Shown piece after piece: positions 50,551-57,960 of a stretch of DNA of 64,000 bases. The notes below the pieces were generated by a model. The model was not told where the DNA came from and searched no databases. It saw nothing but the letters and a program-made list of their open reading frames with translations. The stretch is from JBBDNV01 sp040877415 (GTDB taxonomy: Bacteria > Planctomycetota > Planctomycetia > Pirellulales > PALSA-1355), in contig JBBDNV010000102.1 of NCBI GenBank assembly GCA_040877415.1, positions 31,762 through 95,761 of the forward strand. Direction: 5' to 3'. The position numbers were made by a program, and so were the translations under genes. The stretch's first letter is position 1, and every line of letters begins with the position of its first letter.

Positions 50551-51705
50551 ATGCGACGCGCGCGGCGCGGACGTGGGGAAGGGTCAATTTACCAGCGGAC
50601 CGACGGCACCTGGTGTGCCACCTACAGTGCCGGCTACGCGGCCGGCGGCAAACGGGTCCGCAAGACGATCTTCGGCCTCAGCAAGGACGAAGTAGCCAAG
50701 AAGCTGAGCAAGGTCCAGGCGACGCGAATGGACGGCACGTTCGTTGAGCCCAGCCGCATGCGGCTCTCGACTCTCCTGGAGCGCTGGGTTGAGGATGCCG
50801 CTCGACCGTCGATCCGCCAGACGACCTACTATAGTTACAAGGGCATCATCAAGAACCATATCGATCCTCGGATCGGCGGCACCACCCTGGCCATCCTGAA
50901 TCCTGTCCACATCCAGCGGCTGTACGCCGATATGGAACGGGATGGCGTCGGCCCACGCGTTCGCCAACTGACCCACGCCGTGTTGCGTCGAGCACTCAAG
51001 CAGGCGCTTCGCTGGGGCCTGATCGCCCGCAACCCCTGTGATGCGATCGATCCGCCGCGCGTGCCCAAGCGGCAGATATCGCCGCTTACCTCCGAGCAAG
51101 TCCAGCAGTTCCTCGAGGCCGCCAAGGGCGACCGGCTGTACGCCCTCTATGTCGTGGCGATCGGAACAGGAATGCGCCTGGGCGAGATCTTTGGCCTGCA
51201 GTGGCCCGATGTCGACCTCAAGGGCCGCGCGATCAACGTCCGCAGCACGTTGATTGAGATCAACGGCAAACTCTCTTTGGCCGAGCCCAAGACCCCCAAG
51301 AGCCGCCGCCGCGTCGACCTGCCGCAGGTCGTGGTCGACGCCCTGACGAAACATCGGGCGCAGTCGGTGCGAGAGGGTTTCGCCAAAGAGCCCTGGGTAT
51401 TCTGCAACTCTGCAGGCGGACCGCTTCGAAGAACCCACTTTCAGGTCAACCACTTCAAGCCGCTGCTAATCGCGGCCGGTCTTCCCGACATCCGCTTCCA
51501 CGATCTGCGGCACACGTCGGCAACACTTCTGCTGGCGGCGGGAGTCCATCCGAAGGTGGTCCAGGAACGTCTCGGCCATTCGCAGATCGGGATCACGCTC
51601 GATACCTACTCGCACGTTGTGCCGACGATGCAGCTAGAGGCAGCCACCAAGCTGGACGTAATCATGCGGTCGTCGAAACCTGGGAAGTCACGGCGTCGAG
51701 CGTAG
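50551..51705 (+). CDS. Tyrosine recombinase (island integrase)
   Basis: 384 residues from ATG 50551 (GGAGG upstream). An AP2-like arm-binding N-terminus (GRGEGSIYQRTDGTWCATYS) and SAM-like core-binding domain (about 70-165) precede the catalytic domain with its signature residues: Arg in GTGMRLGEIFGLQW, HxxR in FHDLRHTSATLLLAAG, His in LGHSQIGITLDT and Tyr nucleophile in YSHVVP. It should recombine the tRNA-Ser attachment repeats. A relic of a related integrase stands at 12799-12948. Confidence 0.93.
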   Translation: MRRARRGRGEGSIYQRTDGTWCATYSAGYAAGGKRVRKTIFGLSKDEVAKKLSKVQATRMDGTFVEPSRMRLSTLLERWVEDAARPSIRQTTYYSYKGIIKNHIDPRIGGTTLAILNPVHIQRLYADMERDGVGPRVRQLTHAVLRRALKQALRWGLIARNPCDAIDPPRVPKRQISPLTSEQVQQFLEAAKGDRLYALYVVAIGTGMRLGEIFGLQWPDVDLKGRAINVRSTLIEINGKLSLAEPKTPKSRRRVDLPQVVVDALTKHRAQSVREGFAKEPWVFCNSAGGPLRRTHFQVNHFKPLLIAAGLPDIRFHDLRHTSATLLLAAGVHPKVVQERLGHSQIGITLDTYSHVVPTMQLEAATKLDVIMRSSKPGKSRRRA

Positions 51706-52081
51706 TTCAAGCGGCAGGCTTACACTTCAAGCGAGCGGCCACAGCCTAGCCAAAGCGCATGGTGTCGGACCGGCCGTCCCAACTTTCTCGCTTTGGGCTT
51801 TGGACGACTTGTCGGCACTTTGATTGATGAGATGAGTTTACAGCTGTCGATGTCCGAAGATTTCCTGGGACCAGGCGCAACGGCGACGGGTGCCGGGAAA
51901 CCCAACCATTTCCGGCATTGATTTCGACCGTCCCCTCGCCCACGTGGGGGCCGAATAAGCTTTCGACTTCTCACGCGGCAGCTTTCCGAGTCGCTTAGGA
52001 AACCGCTATAATTGCGCGGATTTCGCGAGCCACGCCTCATCGGGCCCTGCAACCGCCACACTCTGGGCAGAAAGTCTGATC
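51706..52081. other. Intergenic region between integrase and KaiC-like operon
   Basis: About 375 bp with no supported gene; its right end holds the promoter at 51984-52012 for the next operon. Confidence 0.45.
51984..52012 (+). promoter_or_regulatory. Probable sigma-70-type promoter of KaiC-like operon
   Basis: A perfect -10 TATAAT (52007-52012) lies 17 bp after a -35-like TTCCGA (51984-51989; three of six consensus bases). Transcription would start near 52019, 63 bp before the ATG at 52082. Confidence 0.6.
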
Positions 52082-53596
52082 ATGACCCTCGACTCGCATA
52101 TATCCGGAGACGTCCCCAAAGCGCGCTTTGCAACCGGCGTCGCAGGGCTGGACGATATTCTGCGGGGGGGTCTTACCCAGAATCGGCTTTACCTGATCGA
52201 AGGCGTACCTGGCTCAGGAAAAACGACGCTGGCGCTTCAGTTCCTGCTGGAGGGCGTCAAACGCGGTGAGCCGGTCTTATATGTGACCCTGTCAGAATCC
52301 GAGGAAGAGCTTCGCGAGGTGAGCGCCTCCCACGGCTGGTCACTGGACGGGATTACCATCCGCGAATTGGTCCCTTCAGAAAACAGCCTGCGACCGGACG
52401 AGCAATACACCATGTTCCATCCGTCGGAAGTGGAATTAAGCGAGACGACGAAAACGATCCTGGCGGATGTGGAGCGAATCAAGCCTGCGCGCCTGGTGTT
52501 CGACTCGCTTTCGGAACTGCGCCTGCTGGCCGCCAACCCGTTGCGCTACCGCCGGCAGATTCTCGCGCTGAAGCAGTTCTTCGTCGGCCGGAACTGCACG
52601 GTGTTGCTCCTGGACGATTTGACCAGTACAGATCGCGACCTCCAGGTCCAGAGTATCGCGCATGGGGTGGTGCGGCTGGAACAGGTAAATCCAGAGTACG
52701 GAGCGGAGCGACGGCGACTGCTGGTCATCAAATATCGCGGCGTACGCTTTCGGGGCGGCTATCATGACTACATCATTCAGCGTGGGGGTCTAGAAGTCTT
52801 CCCCCGCTTGATCGCGAGCGAGCATCGCTCGGCGCACATCATGGAAAAGCTGAGCAGCAGCATCGCCGAACTGGACACTTTGCTCGGCGGGGGCATCGAG
52901 CGTGGGACGAGCACTCTGATCGTCGGCGCACCGGGATCCGGAAAATCGTCGCTCGCCGCAAAATTTGTCGTTTCAGCAGCCGATCGTGGTCTCAAGTCGG
53001 CCCTATTCATTTTCGACGAGAGCACCAATACGCTCTTGACGCGAAGCGCGGGTCTGGGAATTGATTTGCGAAAACATCTCGATGAAGGTCGAGTGACGAT
53101 TCAGCAAGTGGACCCGGCCGAGTTATCGCCAGGCGAGTTCGCCCACGCGATCCGTCGCGCCGTCGAGCAGCAGCAAGCGTCCATGGTGGTTATCGACAGC
53201 TTGAATGGTTATCTCAACGCCATGCCCGACGAGCGATTCCTGACCATTCAGCTCCACGAACTGTTGACCTATTTGGGCCAGGCGGGGGTTGCCACGATCC
53301 TCATTGGCGCTCATCAGGGATTCATCGGCGGACCGATGGTGGCGCCCGTCGAAGCCAGCTATCTCGCGGACACCGTGATTTTGCTGCGATACTTCGAAGC
53401 CAAGGGAGAGGTCCGGCTGGCTATTTCAGTGGTGAAGAAGCGCGGAGGGGCGCACGAGCGAACGATTCGAGAATTCCGTATGGAGGACGGTCGCATTAGC
53501 GTCGGGCCGCCGCTGCGTGACTTCCGCGGCGTGCTCACCGGGGTGCCGATTGTGGAGGGACTTTCCACTCCGCCGAAGGAAGGAAGTACCTCGTGA
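52082..53596 (+). CDS. KaiC-like double-domain RecA-family ATPase
   Basis: 504 residues, close to cyanobacterial KaiC (519). Two RecA-like halves: Walker A GVPGSGKTT (41-49) with Walker B RLVFDSL, and GAPGSGKSS (282-290) with MVVIDSL. The first half keeps the acidic ATPase site (SESEEEL, 71-77); the second has FDEST where KaiC has FEES. Near the KaiC autophosphorylation site the sequence is EASYLADTVILL: Ser426 aligns with S431, but T432 is replaced by Tyr427. Neither KaiA nor KaiB is nearby. The stop overlaps the start of a hybrid kinase (GTGA). Such KaiC-like proteins outside cyanobacteria may time or gate signalling rather than form a clock. Confidence 0.88.
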   Translation: MTLDSHISGDVPKARFATGVAGLDDILRGGLTQNRLYLIEGVPGSGKTTLALQFLLEGVKRGEPVLYVTLSESEEELREVSASHGWSLDGITIRELVPSENSLRPDEQYTMFHPSEVELSETTKTILADVERIKPARLVFDSLSELRLLAANPLRYRRQILALKQFFVGRNCTVLLLDDLTSTDRDLQVQSIAHGVVRLEQVNPEYGAERRRLLVIKYRGVRFRGGYHDYIIQRGGLEVFPRLIASEHRSAHIMEKLSSSIAELDTLLGGGIERGTSTLIVGAPGSGKSSLAAKFVVSAADRGLKSALFIFDESTNTLLTRSAGLGIDLRKHLDEGRVTIQQVDPAELSPGEFAHAIRRAVEQQQASMVVIDSLNGYLNAMPDERFLTIQLHELLTYLGQAGVATILIGAHQGFIGGPMVAPVEASYLADTVILLRYFEAKGEVRLAISVVKKRGGAHERTIREFRMEDGRISVGPPLRDFRGVLTGVPIVEGLSTPPKEGSTS

Positions 53597-55530
53597 CAAG
53601 CGACAATCAGGCAAGGATGGAAGAGCGCGTGGTCCTGCTGACGCCGACGAGCAAGGACTCCGCGTTGACTGAGTCCATTCTCAACCATGCGGGCCTGGCA
53701 TGCGTATCTTGCGCCACCTTGGAGCAGGTCTGCGAGCAATTGGATGCCGGGTCCGCGGCAGTACTGCTCGCGGAAGAGCTCATCATTCAGGACCGAAAGA
53801 ACTGCCTGACTGAATGGCTAGGCCGTCAGCCGCAATGGTCCGACTTGCCTGTCCTCGTCATTGCGCGAACAGGAGCTGACTCCGCCGCGGTGGCCCAGGC
53901 AATGGACCTGCTGGGAAACGTCACGGTTTTAGAGCGCCCGACACGGGTGGCGGCCCTCGTGAGTGCAGTCCGTACGGCGCTCAGGGCTCGGCAGCGGCAA
54001 TACCAGATTCGCGATCAACTTGCGCAGCGAGAGCGCGACCTGGAAATACAGACACGCCTGGGAGCCATTGTCGCGTCGTCGGACGACGCCATCATCAGCA
54101 AGACCCTAGAGGGAATAATTCAGACCTGGAACGCGGGTGCCGAGCGCCTATTCGGGTATTCGGCGGCGGAAGCGATCGGGCAATCGATCACCCTGCTGAT
54201 TCCGCAGGAACGGCATGACGAGGAACGTTCGCTGCTGGAACGGCTGCGTCGTGGTGAGCACATTGAGCATCTCGAAACGGTCCGCGTCGCCAAGGATGGC
54301 CGGCGAATCGATATTTCATTGACGGCGTCGCCCATCTTGGATGCGCGTGGGAACATTGTCGGCGCATCGAGTGTTGCACGCGATATTACTCACCGCAAAC
54401 AAGCAGAGGCCGCGCTGCGCGAAGCCGACCGCCGCAAGGACGAGTTCCTTGCCACATTAGCACACGAGCTCCGTAACCCCCTGGCGCCAATTCGCAACTC
54501 TCTGCACATTTTGCGGATGACAGCGCGAAACGACGCCACGGCAGAACGCGTGTGCGAAATGATGGAACGACAGGTCAACCACATGGTCCGTCTGGTGGAT
54601 GACCTTATGGAGGTATCGCGCATCACCCGGGGAGTGATTGAGCTGCGGAAAGAAGAAACCGATCTGGCTGCGATCCTGAGCAGCGCAGTGGAAACAAGCA
54701 AGCCGCTCATTACGGCCGCCGACCATCAACTCGCGATTACGATTCCGCAGGAGTACATTCCTCTGTATGGAGACGCAGTAAGGCTGGGACAGATATTCAC
54801 TAATCTGCTGAACAATGCGGCCAAGTATACGGACCGCCGTGGGCAGATCTGGCTAAGTGCCAGGCGCGAGGGCAACGAGGTAGTCGTCTCCGTGCGGGAC
54901 AGCGGCATTGGCATATCGGCTCCGATGCTGCCGAAGGTTTTTGAAATGTTCATGCAGGCGGATCGGTCAACCAACCGCTCACAGGGAGGGCTAGGGATCG
55001 GCCTGACGCTCGTCAAGCAACTGACCGAAATGCATGCAGGCACAGTCTCCGTGCAGAGTGAAGGCCCAGGTCAAGGGACCGAGTTTATCGTTCGCCTGCC
55101 AGTTGCTGCCGTGCAGCCAGACCGCACAAAACAGCCGTCGGTGAGCCAGAAGCCCACAAGTTTGCCTCAACGCCGAGTCCTTGTTGTGGATGATAACGAA
55201 GACTCCGCCGCCAGTATGGGAATGCTGCTAAACTTTCTGGGCACCGACGTGCAGGTCGCGCATGACGGGCCAACCGCTTTGGCAATCATTGAGAGCTATC
55301 GCCCCGACGTCGTCTTGCTCGATATTGGCATGCCAGGTATGGACGGCTTTGAAGTGGCCCGGCAGGTTCGACAGCGAGTCGACTTCAATAATATCATGCT
55401 GATCGCGTTAACCGGTTGGGGACAAACGGAAGACCGCAATCGTACGCGGGCGGCTGGCTTCGACCACCATTTGGTGAAACCAGCCGATATCACGGCGCTG
55501 CAATCCCTGTTGACGGTAAAGGGGGAGTGA
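53593..55530 (+). CDS. Hybrid histidine kinase coupled to KaiC-like ATPase
   Basis: 645 residues; GTG start at 53593 overlaps the KaiC-like stop by four bases. Residues 10-130 look like a degenerate receiver (VVLLTPTSKDSALTESIL ...) with no clear phospho-Asp. One PAS domain (about 150-265), HisKA with H291 (LATLAHELRNPLAPI), ATPase boxes (LLNNAAKY, DSGIGIS, LGIGL) and a C-terminal receiver with D577 (DVVLLDIGMPGMDG) and Lys in HHLVKPAD. No membrane helix. Coupling suggests it reads or controls the phosphorylation or nucleotide state of the KaiC-like partner, as SasA does for KaiC, although the N-terminal domain is not the KaiB-like SasA fold. Confidence 0.9.
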   Translation: MTSDNQARMEERVVLLTPTSKDSALTESILNHAGLACVSCATLEQVCEQLDAGSAAVLLAEELIIQDRKNCLTEWLGRQPQWSDLPVLVIARTGADSAAVAQAMDLLGNVTVLERPTRVAALVSAVRTALRARQRQYQIRDQLAQRERDLEIQTRLGAIVASSDDAIISKTLEGIIQTWNAGAERLFGYSAAEAIGQSITLLIPQERHDEERSLLERLRRGEHIEHLETVRVAKDGRRIDISLTASPILDARGNIVGASSVARDITHRKQAEAALREADRRKDEFLATLAHELRNPLAPIRNSLHILRMTARNDATAERVCEMMERQVNHMVRLVDDLMEVSRITRGVIELRKEETDLAAILSSAVETSKPLITAADHQLAITIPQEYIPLYGDAVRLGQIFTNLLNNAAKYTDRRGQIWLSARREGNEVVVSVRDSGIGISAPMLPKVFEMFMQADRSTNRSQGGLGIGLTLVKQLTEMHAGTVSVQSEGPGQGTEFIVRLPVAAVQPDRTKQPSVSQKPTSLPQRRVLVVDDNEDSAASMGMLLNFLGTDVQVAHDGPTALAIIESYRPDVVLLDIGMPGMDGFEVARQVRQRVDFNNIMLIALTGWGQTEDRNRTRAAGFDHHLVKPADITALQSLLTVKGE

Positions 55531-55936
55531 CGACTTTTGAACCTGGACTGCCTCCGTGTGGACCGATTTGCTTCAACGGAGCAAGTCGCTCCTGCTGTTC
55601 GTCACCGTTAATTGAACGGAACTCATTTCTCAACAACTCATCCGTATTACGGTACTCCCGAAAAACCACGGTTTTTTGGAACGCCGCTCGGGGCACACTT
55701 TGGCCAAACTTGCACGCTTCGATCACATCGATGAGTGCCGTTAACAGTTGGTCGAGCCCGCGCCGGTCCTGCGTGGCTCGGCATCGTCCCCAAGAAGTTG
55801 CGAGAACGGCTGGAGCCCCCGTTATCCAGCCCTTGAACGTTCGCGACCGTCCATCACTGTGTGGACAAGTCCACAGGATTGGCATCCACGCAGTTCCTGC
55901 AAATCCACAGCCATCCACGGCGCAGCCAACCCGAGA

Positions 55937-55956
55937 TTGGCTACATTTTGGCTACA
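55937..55956 (+). repeat. Paired TTGGCTACA repeats left of right attachment site
   Basis: Copies start at 55937 and 55948, 11 bp apart, ending 86 bp left of the 74-bp repeat; same phasing as at 13147 and 56215. Confidence 0.55.
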
Positions 55957-56001
55957 TCGGGCCGCCCTCGGCGCGCTTTTGCGCCCTTCGCGAGCGCAAT
56001 A

Positions 56002-56029
56002 GAAAAGCCCCGCAACTCTAGGCGGGGCT
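56002..56029 (-). terminator. Terminator downstream of tRNA-Ser fragment
   Basis: On the minus strand the stem AGCCCCGC (56029-56022) pairs with GCGGGGCT (56013-56006), followed by TTTTCT. Position and strand fit termination just after the tRNA 3' end. Confidence 0.8.
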
Positions 56030-56042
56030 ACTCGTTGTGGAA

Positions 56043-56116
56043 AAGCGGAGGGCATGGGATTCGAACCCACAACCCCTTGCGGGGCACCTGATTTCGAGTC
56101 CTACCTGGACATGTGT
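56043..56116 (-). repeat. Right attachment repeat with tRNA-Ser(CGA) 3' fragment
   Basis: Identical over 74 bases to 12975-13048: acceptor, T arm, long variable arm and anticodon CGA of a tRNA-Ser, without the 5' half. Weaker similarity continues to about 56234 (matching 13049-13166), so both copies adjoin related element ends on their right-hand side. This fits tandem integrations, with the intact tRNA gene expected further right, outside the window. Confidence 0.88.
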
Positions 56117-56214
56117 TGCCTGCGTCCACGATCGTCCAAGCTGGCCACGTGTTTGAGCTTGGGGCGACCGTCAATTTCCGCCATTGTTCGCGACATGCGC
56201 CAGTGTCCGGCGTA

Positions 56215-56234
56215 TTGGCTACAGATTGGCTACA
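56215..56234 (+). repeat. Paired TTGGCTACA repeats right of right attachment site
   Basis: Copies start at 56215 and 56226, 11 bp apart, 99 bp from the 74-bp repeat, exactly as at the left end (13147, 13158). Confidence 0.55.
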
Positions 56235-56344
56235 AGTCGTAGACGGTTCGACCGTTCGGCGAACTTTGAGAGCCCGGAGCGAACCGCCAACCTCCAGCCG
56301 GATTGCTTTGCCTCGCGCTCAGCCCTGCCCGCATATTGTGCCTG

Positions 56345-56570
56345 GGCAAGCACCGCAATGGCCGGCGTAACAACAACGCAGCCGAGCGGGCGCTCAAACG
56401 CGCGGCGATTGGCCGCAAGAACTGGCTGCTTGCCGGCCACGACGCCGCCGCGGAAAATCACGCCCGGCTTTGGTCACTGATCGCCAGCGCGGAGCGCGCG
56501 ACGGGCTCGCCCAATTCCTGCCCGACGCCTGGCAGGCCGCCGACGCAGCCGAGCCGCCCCCCGCATGACC
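56345..56570 (+). pseudogene. IS66-family transposase, C-terminal remnant
   Basis: The frame reads RRNNNAAERALKRAAIGRKN and WLLAGHDAAAENHARLWSLI, the conserved end of IS66 TnpC transposases (DNNAAERALRP... IGRKNWLF). It then frameshifts near 56495, where another frame gives DGLAQFLPDAWQAADAAEPP. Upstream TnpC parts and TnpA/TnpB are absent. It is a relic just outside the right island end. Confidence 0.8.
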
Positions 56571-56656
56571 CCCACCTGCAGTCCCGCGGAACGGACACGG
56601 CGTAAACCAAGGAAATGACTCGCCCAGATCCATCTCAACTATGTGCTTTTGAGCTA

Positions 56657-57883
56657 GTGCTCTGTCACTCTTGATACGAGGGGTAAAGACGTTTGAGTTT
56701 GATGCGAGCGTCAACGGTGGTGAATCGCCAGTTGATCTTGGTGCAGTCGGCGTTTCGTGTGGTTTCCCATGCGGCGATTTCGCACGTCAGAACCTCCTTG
56801 CTGTCGATGCGGCGGTCGAGGCATTGACGTGAGAGTACGCTCAGTTCCGTCTCGGCCATGTTCAGCCAACTCCCGTGTTTTGGGGTGTAGTGTATCTCCA
56901 GTCGTGAGGCCAGTTTGCGGGCCGTTGCCGGGTCGAAGGCTTCATACAGACTGGCGATCCCATGCGTGTTCAGATTATCCATAACCAGCACAACCACCGC
57001 CGCTTTGGCGTAGATGGTCAACAACAGGTGGCGAATAAACAGAGCCCAATCAGTTCGTTTCCGCTGGTCGGTCACTTGAACGGTGCGTTTGCCGGCCAGG
57101 GGTTCGACCGCCATGAAAATGTTGGCCGTGCCACGGCGTTCGTACTCGCTGTCGTACTTTGCGATATCGCCCGGACGCGCCGGCAAGGGGTCACGGATTT
57201 CCGCGATCAATTGCTTGCTGCATTCATCCATACAGACCAGCGGTCGGCTGGGATCGTGAGGGCGATGGTAAACTTCCAACACATCTTCCATCGCCGCCAC
57301 GAATTCAGCGGACGGCCCTGTCGGGAGACACCAACCTTTCTTTAACCACGGCTTGAGTTCGTTTTTTTCAGCGTCCGTCGCACGGTTTCGTGCGAAACCG
57401 TCTCCACATGTTCCAACGCGACCATTCGATCCGCCAACAATCGCAACGTCCACCGCGCGTGACCAGCCGGGGGAGCGCTGCAAGTCAGAGCGACCAGATG
57501 CGCTTCCGCCTTTCCGTCCAGTCGTCGTTCGTAAACCCGTTGGGACCGCGCGGGTTGCAACGTGAGTTCGAGGCCGTCCTCCACGAATTGTTTCCGCACA
57601 CGCTCCGCAGTCGTTCGACCGCATCCCAACGCTTCACAAATCTCCGCATCCGACTTGCCGAGACCACCTCCTGCCTGATCGGCCAGCAACAAAATCCGAG
57701 CCCTCACCAGTTTTTTCGCCGCCGCCCTGCCCGTCGACACCATGGTCTGAAGCTCATGCCGTTCTTCTTCCGTCAACGTCACACGATACCGTTTCTCCAT
57801 GACGCCCTCCTTGGCATCGAACCGTGGATTTCCCCGACACGGTCGGGAGAATACCATCCATCATGCCAAGGCTGACAGAGCAC
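56657..57883 (-). mobile_element. IS630-family insertion sequence
   Basis: A 1,227-bp unit flanked by TA on both sides (56655-56656 and 57884-57885), the target duplication of IS630. Terminal inverted repeats begin GTGCTCTGTCA at each end (11 identical bases, then imperfect pairing continuing through a CTTG block). It encodes one transposase in two overlapping phases. Boundaries, target duplication and coding content are all intact, so it is recent and may be active. Confidence 0.88.
56665..57800 (-). CDS. IS630 transposase, probably made by -1 frameshift at A7
   Basis: Phase one starts at ATG 57800 (GGAGG upstream): HTH region with VRARILLLADQAGGG and SDAEICEALGCGRTTAERVR. At an A7 run (57368-57362 on the minus strand) the zero frame goes on only to a TAA near 57342, while stepping back one base opens the second phase: EKNELKPWLKKGWCLPT, then the DDE core with Asp in LVCMDECSKQL, Asp in VVLVMDNLNTHG and Glu in HGSWLNMAETELSVL. 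The slippery run, exact overlap and lack of other damage argue for programmed frameshifting, as known in several IS families, rather than mutation. Confidence 0.85.
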
Positions 57884-57960
57884 TAGGAACGCTTGCACTG
57901 ACACACTTGGTTTCAGTCGGCATCATCGCCCTTCTTCGAGGCCAGCCGACGAGATGGTGT

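Larger units (their letters stand above)
55531..56042. other. Right-end intergenic region of island
   Basis: About 510 bp with no confident gene. A minus-strand frame (55490-55918) is possible but has no recognisable domain and overlaps the kinase end. The TTGGCTACA pair and a tRNA-type terminator in this stretch are listed separately. Confidence 0.45.
12975..56116. mobile_element. Genomic island between tRNA-Ser 3'-end direct repeats
   Basis: A perfect 74-bp direct repeat (12975-13048 and 56043-56116) carrying the 3' half of a tRNA-Ser gene brackets about 43 kb. Inside are a tyrosine integrase, an excisionase-like HTH protein, a prim-pol/helicase protein, several decayed IS elements and a large set of stress, envelope and signalling genes. 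The organisation is that of an integrative element inserted at a tRNA 3' end. No conjugation genes were recognised, so any transfer would need helper functions. Confidence 0.75.

Noticed and set aside
55490..55918. 142-codon minus-strand frame at the right island end
   Set aside because: Overlaps the kinase 3' end, has no recognisable domain and no ribosome-binding site.
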